This document shows, piece after piece, positions 51,873-64,000 of a stretch of 64,000 nt of DNA. Origin of the DNA: Crotophaga sulcirostris. Lineage: Eukaryota > Chordata > Aves > Cuculiformes > Crotophagidae. Made by a program: the position numbers and the translations under genes. The DNA lies in NCBI GenBank assembly GCA_013397455.1, contig VYZB01000222.1, forward strand, positions 372,001 through 436,000. Reading direction: 5' to 3'. Position 1 is the stretch's first letter. Each line of letters opens with the position of its first letter. The notes under the pieces were generated by a model. The model worked only from the letters and a program-made list of their open reading frames with translations, was not told where the DNA came from and made no database searches.

Positions 51873-54497
51873 ACAGTATGTAAAACTCTGGTTTCAGTTA
51901 CTCCTGAATAAGGTAAAATGTTATACCAGGGCTAATAATTTTCCTGTAACCATCAGATCCTTTCAGCAAGTATATCTATAACTTAAATGTACTTTGAGTT
52001 TTAAACATAATAGCAGTCAACACGACCCACAAGCTGATTTGATCTGATGCCCTAAAAATAATTTAAATGAAAAAGTGGAATTAAGAGAAGGAAAGTTCAA
52101 TGTGAACTTCAATGTAAATCTATTCATTTTCTGGAGGAAACTCCTTTAAGAGTAATACTTCCACCCCCACCCTGCCAAATCTCTGTTCAGATACATACTG
52201 CAAACCTGATTCTCTGATTATAATTATCTTTGGAAAGATTCTCCACCCTCCAAAACTCAGTTTTGGTATCCCTGTCTTACAAGTCTGGGCCCCATTGACT
52301 CTCAAGCTCCTGGTCAATCCCTGACTAGCTTTTGCTTGCTTCTGAAGAGCTCAGCCAAGAGTTAAAATCTTCATTGTATTATTAGGATTAAGCATGTATC
52401 TTACGTTCTCCATCTATGCCTAGAATAAAGAGCATCTTTAAAGTTCTAGTTATACAGAGTAGGAATTCAGTTGCAGAAGTCCCTCCCCTCAGCCTTCTAC
52501 CTCAAGAATCTGCAGGGCAGGTGTGGGGCCAGGAGTCAGCATCCCCGGTTGGGCCTGCACCAGGACGAGCCCTTGCCTGTAAAGATAGTGCCTTTGGGCA
52601 CCCTCTGTAGGGTTGATAGAAGTCTCTAGTTAATGGTCTGCTCTTATCAGACTTATAGACCTCATCCTTATTCCAGCTTCCTCTTTCAGCTGATCTTCCA
52701 GGAAACCCACAAAGACTATTTCCTGAATACCGCAGTAGATGCAGGGGGGGGAGCTCTGCCATGCTCCCCATTTCCTCACCACGTAGATTAAACCAAGGCT
52801 TTACTTGGTTTTTTTCAGCTCTGTTTACAAATTATGATTGGCTATGAGAGAATTGTAACTGGTAACTGCTCTTTTCATTTGTTTGTTTGTTTTTCACCTC
52901 AATCCATCTCTGGTTTAAGTGTCATTTTGGAAGGAGAATGTTTTCTGCTTCTCCTGAAAGCTCCCTCTGCTTGTATAAATCACAAAATGACAACATTTTT
53001 CCAAGACCATTTGAGGCTTGTGATCTTATAAGAGCCATGTTACTATTCTTTTCAAAATTCTAGGATTTGATTTTATTGCCTCAGAATTCTAGTGAACAGC
53101 GTGAACTTCAGGTTGTTGTTTCGCTGGTAGCAAACAAAGCACATATAATTTTGTGCATAAGAGATTCACTCAGGTATAAGTTATTGTGGTTAAAAAAGCC
53201 ATATCAGAAAAGACTAGTCCAGTTCTAGAATTTAATGAATGTTGCAAGACCTGTGAAATATTATATCAGATCAGCAATGTTTTCTATGGCTTATTATTTG
53301 TGTCTCAGGTGTGACAAAAAGATTGCAAATTAACCTGGATTTTTAGTGATGTAGTTGTTATTTATGAAGATAGAAAAAATGCTGCTTTGTAAAGTCTGAA
53401 AATCTAATGGACAAGAAAGAAATGAAAGATTATTAATTTTGATGCAGTAAGGAAAATTAAAGGGCTACCTGTAGCTTCATAAGAAGCTATGATTGAAATT
53501 TCAATCTGTGAGGCTCATCCAAGTTTCAATAGTCTCAGGTGCTTTAACATCTAATATTTTAGAGCAAAAGAATGGAAAAAAGTGCTTTTTTTTTAGTATG
53601 ACTAGGTAGCTGGGTTTCCTAAAGGAATGCAGATTTGCAGGCCTGCTGTTTTAGTAGTTTTTGAGCTCATTGGCTAATTTCAGTCCAGTATGTCAGGAGG
53701 CTGCCAGTCATAGAAAGCATAAGATTTCACAAAAATATTCACTAAGCTGTGGAATGAGCTTATTTGGTGTGAGACACTGGAGAATGAAAGGAGGAAAAAA
53801 AATACTACTATTGCAGTAAATGCTTCACACATGGGAAGGTAATCCATGGGTAGCCAAAAATCATATATCTTGTACGGGAAATAACCTGTTTTTCTGGAGA
53901 AACTGTAGTTGTTTGGTACCACCTGAACTGGACTTCTCACTTTATTAAACTTGTATTTGAAAGAACTCAAGGGTGTATTTCTTGATTGTGGTGGGTGAGA
54001 GGGATACTCAGGTCAGGCATGAGATGATCTCCATGCTCTGCTCCCTTGTGTTTTCTACATGAGACTATGTTGAGGCTATGGTAATGGAGCATCTCCTTCC
54101 CAAGGACACTCTGGCAGGGTGAAGGGGAGAGTACAGGGAAGATCCTTGCTTGGCTCCAAGCAGGGAATTTCTATACTTGCTGTGTAATTCAGTGTGACCT
54201 GTGACTCAAGGATGTCCTTTTAAAGAAACATGTAGAGTAATGTATTTTAAAACATACTTATTCCTAGGAAAAAAAATTTGCAGACTGCGACAAAATCTGA
54301 GTGACAGTTATACCTTAATCTGTATTTCAAAGTTGTCTTTTTAAGGAGGGGAAAATTAGGGATGTCAGAGATCTCGGAATTATATTTCTAGGATCTCCAA
54401 AATATGGAGGGAGCCAATCACCACTGCAGGTTTCATGGTCTTATGTCATCTGCTTAAAAAAGCTTTGTGATTCTACCCAAATGATTAAACAATTTCT

Positions 54498-55022
54498 TCA
54501 TTCAATATGAAACATTTTTTCTTCTGACAACGTACTTCTAACACATAACAGTGGGTATTTAGACTTCTGGGTTCCAGCCACTGTGATAAGAATCAAGTGG
54601 TAAAATTGCTGTTCGTTGCTTTGAAACTGCTTTGTGTATTCTATTATACCAGTATCAGGTCTGTGCTCAGATACTCTGCCACTGTCACCCACTTGTCTGC
54701 CACAGACAGTCAAACACAGACGTATCAAGAGCTGGAAACCAGATCTATTAACAGTAAAGATCTTTCCATTTATTTGTCGAGTCCTTTTTTCCTTTCTTAC
54801 CATGAAAGTCATGATTGACAAAACCAGCTCTTTTCCACATGAAAAATAACAAGATGTTTGCAATTTAACCTGGCAAACAACTGTGTATGGGCTAGAAGCA
54901 ATTACAAGAAGGTCTGTGTGATCAGAGGATGTTTCAGAGATGACGTGGGAGCATGCCTGTTCCTTTAAAGAGAAGGTCATAAAGTGAATTATTGTGCTTT
55001 TTCCCCTTAAATCAGCACACAC
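54498..55022 (-). other. Orphan 174-codon open frame, longest in the window
   Basis: This is the longest open frame here, on the minus strand, with no match to any family I know. It shows no signal peptide, no clear membrane segment, no repeated motif and no catalytic signature. Cysteines are scattered. Two shorter plus-strand frames (54597-54818, 54634-54849) lie opposite. Assuming about 62% A+T and random order, a frame this long is expected only about 0.05-0.1 times in 64 kb over six frames, so it is mildly unusual but not decisive. I would not call it a gene. Confidence 0.15.
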
Positions 55023-55287
55023 TAATCTTTGTTCCCTATCAGTGCAGGAAGTTTACTGAAATGGAAGTGTGGAGACAGTATTCTGGTAACAGAATCAAGA
55101 ACAATACCTAGTTGTCTTGAAAGTCAGGATTGACCCTTAAATTAAGACATTGATTCTGTAGGAATTTGGTGATGTGGTGCTGCAATTGTTAAAGTTTGTG
55201 TTGAATGCACGCGCTCTCTTATGTGACAGTTGGATTGGGGTGGCTTTTTCTGCAAATTTTTGCAAATCAATAGGTTTGGAAGCACTG

Positions 55288-55323
55288 CTATAGTGATACA
55301 GTGATCACTATAGTGATATAGTG
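55288..55323. repeat. Degenerate TATAGTGA repeat with two overlapping palindromes
   Basis: The cluster consists of CTATAGTGATA-like units. AGTGATCACT (55300-55309) and CACTATAGTG (55306-55315) are each perfect 10-bp palindromes and overlap by four bases. Confidence 0.75.
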
Positions 55324-58300
55324 TCCTCTTTTTGGTCATAGTTTAGTTTTATTCAGTATTTAAAGTTCTCTTTCTGCCATGCATCTGCAGAACAAACAAT
55401 CATTGTGGACCAGTGCTTGTTCCACTCTCTCTTCAATATGACAAGTCTTTTAAACATTTCACTGACATTTCTGTGACTTGGCTAGTTCTAAAGCATTTGA
55501 TTCCTTAAGCACTCTCCTAGCAATATGAGTGTTCACAGCACAGGAAATAACAGCATATGTAGAAATCTGATGGGGAGCCAGAATAATATCTGCCAATAGG
55601 TGTTTGAAAGTATCCAAGGGAGAAGCCAAAAATTTACAACTCTCTAGCATAGGTTTTATTACCCTCTCACTCATATATTTCTAGGCAGAAAACATGGAAG
55701 AACTTACCGTCTAACAGCACCCTTTCCCCAAATGAACCTAAAGGAGAAGCTAGAGCTAGCAAAACATTGGCTCATTTAGCTGTACTGGAGATGGACTTAC
55801 AGATGCACACTGCCTAGGAGGAAGACATAGGCCACATGTGCAGGTTGTTCTCTGAAATTTCTGTCTTTAAATAGTGATCCTAGCACAATGGACAAGATTT
55901 TCAATGACAGGAACTGTGAATATCCCTGACTATATTAGAACTGGGACTGACTTGGATCAAATGTTTACAGAGTGCTTAGCTCATCTTAAAATGGTGTTGC
56001 TAGGTGCTACTGTGATTAGAAGAAATACTCAACTGAAAACTGAATGGACAAAGAATTGTAATTGTGGTGTGATTAATTGAGATGGATTAAATTATTCACA
56101 CAGGTTTATCAGCTTATGCTCAATGAGATAGAAATGAATGTAATTAGCTAAACATTATGGATGAAGATACTTTTCTTCTCAGTGAGCATTATAGTCTTCT
56201 GAGAGCAATTATGACTTAGTTCTGCAAGATGCCAAATAAATATAGCTTTGAGACCACTGATGATCTTTAAGATTTTGGAGGATTGAACCCTTTGTATTCA
56301 GAACATCCTCAAAGGCTTAGAGTTTAGCTGAAGAGAAAAAACAGTTTGTGCTATTGTTTTCTCACCTTTTTTACCATAGATATGTACATGAGAGACTGCT
56401 ATCAAAGGATTAAATTAAATACTTAGAGGCTAATTCTCTCAGCTATACCGAGGTAGTCAAGTTGATTTATTGTTCTTGGGTTATACAGATAGTAATTCTC
56501 ATCAGAGATTACTTACTCTCTCAACAGGTGGTCACATAATTAAGCTGAATTTTTATTTCAATTAGGTACTTCATATAAAGCACCAAGCTTTTCCTCTTTT
56601 CCAGGAATCATTCATATTTTAAATGAATATGAGAGCCATAAAGATATTTTGGGGGAAAAAATGACTTAAGCAAGGTGGAAAAAAGTTTTATTCTTTGGAG
56701 CACCTGAACCCTGCGTATAGGTAGTCTTGGTTCTTTAACAGTCTGTCACACTGTAGTTTGAATCTTGGTTTCCTCGACATCTCACCCTCTTTTTTTCCTC
56801 TGCTGCAATGCTGCTTCCATTGTGCAGAAGAAATCGTGTTGCACTACATGTTCCTCTGTATTATTTCCCCTTCAAAAGTTACAGTGTTGAGCAACTATTT
56901 GCACTTATAGTACCCTCAAGGGAAGCTAGTATAGGATCAACACTTATTGTACTATGCACTGTATATTTGTGTAAATAATACCTTAGTGCATTATAAAGAT
57001 TTCAAGGAAAAGCTGCCAAGTCAAGTCAGGTAGTCTGGGGAAAGGAGAGAAACTCCACAAGCAAGAAGTTCCTCTGACTGAATGAAATTGTGGAAAACAG
57101 GCCTGGGCCACTTAAGGTATGTTATAGCCTGAGACAGTACACTGGTATACCTTGAATAGTTTCCTGAAACATTGTGTTCATGTCCCAAAAAATAGTGCTA
57201 GGTCCACACTTTTTTGCTTTAAAAATACAGAATATGCTTTCATATGCCTCTCTTTTCAACACCATACCTCTTAAAACCTTATCTGAAGATGCTTGTTTTT
57301 CTGGGGAAATGGAGAAATGTTTTATAGTCGTTTGGCTGGTTTGCTTCTGAACTGATGATGTTAACAGTGCAGAGAAATGTTAAAAGCTCTTCAGAGCTCC
57401 AGAGGAGGGAAGGTTTCCCTGAGCAAAAGTGTATATACACCTATTATGTCTGACCTGGTTGTCCTGGATCTGCTTTATGGCCAATGGAGAGAAATAGGCA
57501 TTTCTTGTTGTAATTCATCTCATCTGGGAAAAAAATAAATCTAAAATGGGTGAGACAATCGGGCGCTCAAGTAGTTATTTCTCACTGTTGATTTCATTAT
57601 GAAGAGAGTCTAAGGTGATGGGCTCAGCTGCTGACAATTTCACTGTAAATTTCCAAAGGTAAGTGAAATAAGTAAGCCTTATAAATAAATGAAAAATGAA
57701 ACCCCCTCTGGCTGCAAATATCATGTTGTTCCTATTCTTGACTATTTGGATTTTAACAACTAGGCTGTTTTACACACTGCTCTCTACCTTGAAGTATCCA
57801 CCCAATGCTAGCCAGACAATTAAAACCAAGTAAGCTCTGATAACAGAGTCTTTCCACTGATATCCCTGGCTTTGTATCTTTATTGTAGTCTGTTAGTTTT
57901 TTTATGGTACAGGGTTTTTTTTGTCAGTTGGTTTAATTTTTTCAACAATGAATTCTTTTTCATCCTGGAAACATTTTAGAATTAAATAGATATGGAAGTG
58001 ATAGTTTTGCCTCTGCATTTGGTGGGAGTTGGCATAACATTCATCTGTCCTGGAGGCTGGGGTCCAGGAAGCATCAAGTAGTTCTGGGTGCAGGCGAAAC
58101 AGTGTCTGCTGAAGTACCCATCTGTGCCTGGCATTCAAGACTCAGAGACCTGACTCAACCTACCACAGTCCTGCGGATTGTCAGCTCTCTAATGGGCTGA
58201 GCTCACACTACATCTTCTCCCTTGCTGAGCTCTGTGCTCAGCTGCCTTTATTTTGTAGTCAAACCTGGAAAAATATGTATCACTGAGAGAGAACTTTCGT

Positions 58301-60430
58301 TGTGCAAACAGCTGTGTATGCATGGGCACATGCACACACTCAAAATGTGACTGCAAAAGCCTTGTTTCGCAGAGAATCCAAACTACCTGTTAGCTCCTGT
58401 TGGTTCTTGTTGGAATTGGGATTTTGTTGTTGTTATTGAGTTTTGCCCTTTTTTTTTCTTTTTCCTAAGGTGAAAACGGCAAAAAAACATGCGGTCATGC
58501 AGTAAACGTAGTCATGAGGGGGATGCAATACCATAGTGCTATGTCTGTTTTCTGAAGTGTGCCTGGAGTATTTTGCAGTGTTTTGCTGGCTGTTTGGATT
58601 GCCACCTGCTGGTAAAAGTACTGCATAGCTTGTTTAATATTAAAAGAATAAGGCTGAAGTACAGATGCATTTTGTTTGCCTCTAAAAGGCACAAAATTAA
58701 TTTTCAGATGAATTTGTGCATATGTTCTCATGAGGGTGGTTCTACAAGTGGACCTGATTTCCTTTCTCTCCTCTCTCCATGGCTATAGGGAGAGAAAAGA
58801 CAGAGATCCTTTTGCTTAATTTTTTTTTGACCCTCCCTTCAGTTCTTGAAAGCATTGTTTTCAACTTCTCTCCCCACCTCCCCTGTTGAGGTGTGTGGGG
58901 ACTGGAGGCAGGGCAGGTGGATCCTTGGGCTTGAGCTTTATTTCTCCCAGGGCATTATAATGGATATCTATTCCCTCCTCTGACAAAAAAATTAGTTCAG
59001 TTATAGCCAGGGTTGCCTGTTGTTAAGGTTGCCCAGCCCTTTGTCTGATAGTATGTTGCTTATATCACAGGAGCTGATGCTTTGGCAGAGAGCAATGACC
59101 CTTTACACTCTTCATTGCTTTGTAACTGAGGAACATGTACGACTACAAAACACTTCAGGTCTGGTACGCGGCGTTGACTTTGCATAGACATTGAATATTC
59201 TGTTTGGTTGAGGAGGAAAGGAACTGGAAGGAAAGGGTAAGGAAGACCTTCTTGCTGGTCACAGGGGAAAGTTATGCACTCATACATACATTTTGAGAGT
59301 TCCTGGGGAGGCAAATCTCTCTCTCCTCCACTGAACACAAATAAGGCACTTTTGAAAGCAGACTAAACAGCTGCGCCTTCAGAGATTATGCCTTGATGCC
59401 CCCTAAGAACTGTAGTTCACCAATTTAATAGTCATCTCCAGAGTCCAGTCCCAGGCCTCTAAGCTCTAAGGGCCCAGTTTTAAAGGCTGCAGTGCAATGA
59501 ATGATACTACTGGGACCGGAATGGTCATACTCTCAGCAGCTTGCTTGTGGCTCTGGAGCACATTGGAACTGCTACCAGTTTCTCAGATTTCAGAATGAAT
59601 CAACTGCTCTTTGCATACACTCCTGGCTCAATAGGTAGGAGAAAAGGCGTATGTCTTTTATCTTTCTTAAATAAGAGCTCACTTGAGTTTAAAATCAAAG
59701 CTTTTCACCCTAAGATCAGAAAAAGGAGCAGAAACCATGCCTTACTTGTTCAGGATGGCGAAGCTCGCTGTGGTGAGTGGCACCACACTGGAGCAGCCAT
59801 GAGTGGGTTCAGTTTTACTCACTAGTGATATGTAACTTGCTGCATGTCTCCGCTGCCAGTGGTGAGGTCCAAACCAGTTGTCATCTGTGGTGAAGCAGGT
59901 GAACCTGAGCTACACTGACAAGCCTCCTCACTTGTGTCAGTTGTTCATAGCTCTACCTTTCTAAGTGGATCTGCATATTATGAGAGAGAAGTGTTCAGAC
60001 AGACTAGCTTGATTATGTGTGGTGTTGAGAAAGAAAGGGTGTGGGAGACTTGTTAAAGTGAGAGGTCCAGAGTTGGGTGATCTGAGCTACCATTTCTGAC
60101 TGCTACTCATTGCTTTGTGAACACTGACCTAATTTCTGTTGAGAAGCTTTTGAGAACTTTTGAGTAACAGTTCCTCAAATTGTCGGGTCATAGGTGATGG
60201 CACGGCACAAAGAATTTGTTGCTTCTGCCTGAAATATTAAGCTGACATAAAATTAAAAGAGATGACAATGAGACCAACCTATAATTAAATTTTATGGTAT
60301 CTAATTGAGTTTGGACAATTAAACCTTCCCTAATTATTTTATGCCCTGTTATTCTAAAATGAAAAGAGTAATGGTGCAAATGCACACCTAAATCTCTGTG
60401 GGGCAATTTTTCTGACCCTCTATAGAAAAA

Positions 60431-60461
60431 CTATAGGTCAAAACCCTCTATAGGTCAAAAC
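60431..60461. repeat. Tandem duplication, 17-bp period
   Basis: CTATAGGTCAAAAC occurs at 60431-60444 and again at 60448-60461. A partial CTATAGAAAAA precedes the first copy. It is a short local duplication. Confidence 0.8.
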
Positions 60462-60628
60462 TGCTTAGACTGGAGCATTAGATTGACTAGGAGGGATTAA
60501 TTTATCCACTCTGCTTTAGTTTGAATATAGATAAAAAATGCCTGCTGAAACAAAGAAACCTTACTTTTCATTTTTGATGTGCCAAAAATTCAAACCAAAG
60601 CTATGGAAAGAGTACAATGTAGAGATTA

Positions 60629-60660
60629 GTGTGTATGTGTGCATGTGCGCATGAGCACAC
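60629..60660. repeat. Alternating purine-pyrimidine TG/CA stretch
   Basis: Imperfect TG repeats pass into GCATGTGCGCATG and GCACAC. Alternating purine-pyrimidine tracts of this type can adopt Z-DNA; no function is evident. Confidence 0.65.
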
Positions 60661-62838
60661 AACTTTTCATAATTAGGAGTCTTTGTAACATCCATTTCAT
60701 TTTTATGTTAATCTTTTCTGTAGAAAAGATTCAGTGTGTTGTAAAATCTGGCATTCAAGACATACTGAATGCTGGCAGCTACTTTTTTTTATGAAAGATG
60801 AATCTCAAATCAGTTTTATTGCTGCTTTATTTTTCAGTTACTAAGGAAAATAAAAAACCAGACAATTCCTTTATTTTTTTTAATGTTTCCATTTACTTAA
60901 TTTGACTCTAATTACCAATTTTTTTCCTAGATATTTGATATGAAGGTTTATCTGTTACATGTGTCCACATGCCCATGACCTCTCTAGAGGCAATCTTGAT
61001 GCTGCAGTGTCTGAGCATCTTCCTGTATTTTATTGACCACTGGCTGACTGGTGTTGCTAAGGGGGATTATGTTTGCAGCTAGTTGATTTTAAAAAAAATA
61101 AAATCTTGCAACAATTTCAGATGTGGAAAAGTGTTTTTGAGGAGCTAAGAGGAAGTTTAAATATATGGGGGTTTACAATAGAAAACTGAAAGTAGAAATG
61201 TACTAAGTAAACTTAGGTCTGTAATCATTCTGTGTTGAACTCATTGCTAAGGAAATTCTGTATGTTACACAAATAACATTTATTTCTTGGTGAATGTCAT
61301 TCAAAAATTATGCTTGGACATCACATTGAACCTCAACTCTTGGAGACTTTCTTAAAGAACATTTTGAAATATTTTATTTAACATATGCAATGTCTCTCAC
61401 TACTAGAGAACACAGAAGTATTGGTTTAAATCCATATTCATGCACACACTCTTACATTAGTTTTTATTTTCTAAATTTCAGTGATTTTAGACTTATTTAG
61501 ACACCCTCAATAAAAACGGACAGATGCTCAAAAGTAGATATAAAGCTTTTCAAAAAATCTGGCATTTATTAAACTTTTCCCTCTAGGTAAGAATCCAGGT
61601 TGGCAACTGAAGAAAGAGGAAATATTGATATCTTTGAACAGACCTACAGTCCAGCATTCAAATAATTCACTTTTTTTTTTCAGTTGAGGAAAGGCTGGTA
61701 ATTCTTTCCTTGTTTGAACACAGATTGCAAAGTTGTTTCCAAAAGCGACCTGTATGCAGAAGGGTGTTTGGGCGTGCATAAGAAGCTCTAAAATCCCCAA
61801 CCCAACTTGCTAAAGAGTTGCAAAATGGAGATTTTTAACTGTTTTCTCTGAAAACAGTACTGAAAATTATTATTGCAAATAGTATTCCAGATTTAATTTA
61901 CATGAGTGTAAGGACAGAAAAAAAGGTTACGTGACATTTAAGCACAAATGGATATTTATATTCTGTGCCAGTTATTGCACTACTCTCACATGCTGTGGTA
62001 CCTCAGTGCTCTCAATGCTTTTCAGTCCTGTGCTTAATGATACGAACAAAATGTGTCAAAAGCATTTTATTTTATTATTCCTACTATGCCATTTTGCTAA
62101 TGCTTTGTTTTCTTCAGCTTTTCTCAAAATGTCTAATATTCATGAAAACCATAAATTCCATAATTAGTTCAGAGTGTCCTTTCATGGAATTAACAAATAT
62201 CTTAATTTTGAAGAAAGCCGTATGGATACTAAATAGCTCCTTTATTTCAGTTTATGACATAAGCCCACCATCAGCTCTATTTCTCTGTTCAAAGCAAAAC
62301 TGTGAAGTATGTAGCCATATTTAAACAAATATGTTTTGTAATTTTTGACTGGTTTTGCCTGTGGATTTTCTACACTTACCAGTTGATGCTTGATCAAGGA
62401 AAAATCCTGGTCTTGCAAAAGTTACAGGCCCACAGTGTGAGCCAATCATGCTGCCTTAACTGCTATTAGAACAGTAGCCTTATTTAAACATGTAGTTTAA
62501 TGTGAGAACACGGAAAATCTTACTAGATTATTTATGTATCTAAATCCAAACACATACACTAAAATGGTGTCTTGCCTACCTTTTTTATGGCAGTTTCATG
62601 AAAGTATATACCTCCTTTCTAAAATCTCTCTAGTTTGTTTCACTACAGGTGATACTTTTGAAACAAACATCACAATGTGATATTTTACTAGTTTATATCA
62701 TTCTTAGCCATTAAGCACATTGTGAAAACCAAACTAAATAAGCAATCTTTACCTAAGAATGATTATTTAAAGCTAGCTATTAATAAAATTCTCTGACAGG
62801 TGGAGGCACTTAGTAATATCAATTAGTTCTCTCTTTAG

Positions 62839-64000
62839 ATATGAAGTATTCATTTTATAAATTTATTTATTCTCTATATAAAGTTTGTTGCCTCTTGAAA
62901 AATGGCTTGCTACCGGGAATACATCATGCCATTCATTTAGAAGAATATTCTGTAGATGATATGGACGTGCTTTCAACAGTTTTGGGAAAAAAGAACAAGT
63001 GGTTATGTTTTGCAAACATGAAGATAAATCTGAGTGTTGGATTAAGAAAAAGATTAAGAGATGGCTTTGTGGAAATCTTCCGCTCAGGTACTGCGTTTGC
63101 TATGTGGAGATGATAGGCTGTCATAGGCATTACTAGTAACATGCGTTTTTTTCTATAATGTCATATTTCTTAGCTTTCTCTTTTAAAGCTTTTGCGAACC
63201 CGAAGGTAATTTGTTTCAAGCTAGTATAAAACAGTTGCTGAAGAGTGGTAGAATTTCATTGTAAGGACTTAATACATCATTCGAATTGCTTGCATAATGA
63301 TCTGCATGAAAGCTGTATAGCAGAATAAATAACAACAGCTGTGAATCCCATCAGCATGGGGATGTTAAAAAAGATCAAATGTGTTTTTTCCCAGGCATTT
63401 GGAAAAGTCGTCATCTACTCAGTGACCTAGAAGAGAGAGGAGCAATCTGATTTTGTGTTCCTTTAGCTCTGTGTCATGGTGCACGATGCAAACAGAGGGG
63501 CAGATGCTTTTTGACAAGGAGCAGTCAGGTAGTTTTTTAAACAGCTCCAACAAGACTAAAAATCAAAAGCTGGTGTTTATTCAGATCTAATAAAGCCTCC
63601 CTCCTATGAGGAAGGTAGCTGTTTACTCAGTCTGAGATAATTTGAAGGGAAGTGCTGGAAGAAATCAACTTATTGTTTATAGAACTAGTGTTAAATAAAA
63701 ATAATCGGAATATGGCAGTATTATTATGATCTGCTTCCACTAAAGGCCACCTGTCAGAAAAAAATGGAAGTGATTTTCACATTTACTATAGTTTGGTGAC
63801 TGGGAATATGCTGGGGTTTTTGTTATTTTCTTATATTCATCTAGGAAACAGTACTAGACTTCCTAAATTAACTTCCAGTTAAATATCAAAAGGTTAGTCT
63901 GTACCTAGTCTCTGAACAATTGTGCTAAAACTGGTTTTCATTCAGACATGCCAGCTGTATTTCTTAAAATATATTGTATATTTTTATTCAACTTGTAGTT
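62839..64000. other. AT-rich sequence at the right edge
   Basis: No gene is recognised. An open interval at 62839-63087 bounded by splice-like AG and GT is treated as a finding only. The remainder to the window edge shows nothing identifiable. Confidence 0.5.

Larger units (their letters stand above)
47427..54497. other. AT-rich unique sequence with homopolymer runs
   Basis: No recognisable gene or transposon. Poly-T runs lie at 50961-50977 and 51860-51872. A modest GC-richer patch at about 52490-52620 carries overlapping opposite-strand frames with no motif. A 157-codon minus-strand frame (49416-49889) overlaps another minus-strand frame in a different register and is not recognisable. Confidence 0.6.
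55023..62838. other. AT-rich unique non-coding sequence
   Basis: Nothing recognisable as a gene or transposon. Minor repeats are a palindromic cluster at 55288-55323, a 17-bp period duplication at 60431-60461 and a purine-pyrimidine alternating TG/CA stretch at 60629-60660. Confidence 0.65.

Noticed and set aside
1..64000. CRISPR arrays, bacterial operons, tRNA and rRNA genes
   Set aside because: No regularly spaced repeats, no clover-leaf candidates noticed by eye, and no rRNA-like conserved blocks; the sequence is vertebrate in character. A tRNAscan-SE and Infernal run would be needed to exclude small RNAs formally.

Overview
The window looks like nuclear DNA from a bird (another sauropsid such as a crocodilian or turtle is less likely). 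The evidence is several CR1 LINE retrotransposon copies, two copies of one LTR family that I recall from bird genomes, AT-rich non-coding sequence, and no operon-like or long coding structure. I cannot name the species.

I recognise no host protein-coding gene, tRNA, rRNA or CRISPR array. The longest open frame is 174 codons, and none of the host open frames resembles a family I know. The 64 kb is therefore a gene desert or part of one very large intron. Every confident feature is a retroelement relic.

Layout: 1-9.45 kb is AT-rich unique sequence. 9.45-10.04 kb is a solo LTR (copy A, minus strand). 10.0-17.8 kb is unique sequence with two GC-rich islands (14.05-14.57 and 16.15-16.42 kb). 17.84-18.46 kb is a well-preserved 5'-truncated CR1 3' end (minus). 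19.79-20.90 kb is an older CR1 covering reverse transcriptase through the 3' tail (minus). 20.9-28.3 kb is unique sequence. 28.34-29.59 kb is a CR1 fragment holding endonuclease and the start of reverse transcriptase but no 3' end (minus). 32.23-32.81 kb is a second solo LTR of the same family as copy A (minus). 36.3 and 37.5 kb hold two short CR1 3' ends in opposite orientation. 37.6-64 kb has no element I can recognise, only short simple repeats and a few orphan open frames.

Nothing here works as a pathway. The points worth checking are: whether the 19.8-20.9 kb and 28.3-29.6 kb CR1 pieces are halves of one split insertion; the strong minus-strand bias of the retroelements, which fits an intron of a plus-strand gene; a possible third LTR-like GC-rich insert at 14.08-14.57 kb; a TAATTA cluster at 35.8-36.1 kb; and three plus-strand exon-like intervals with splice-like borders. 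I found no clear evidence of a new biological system.
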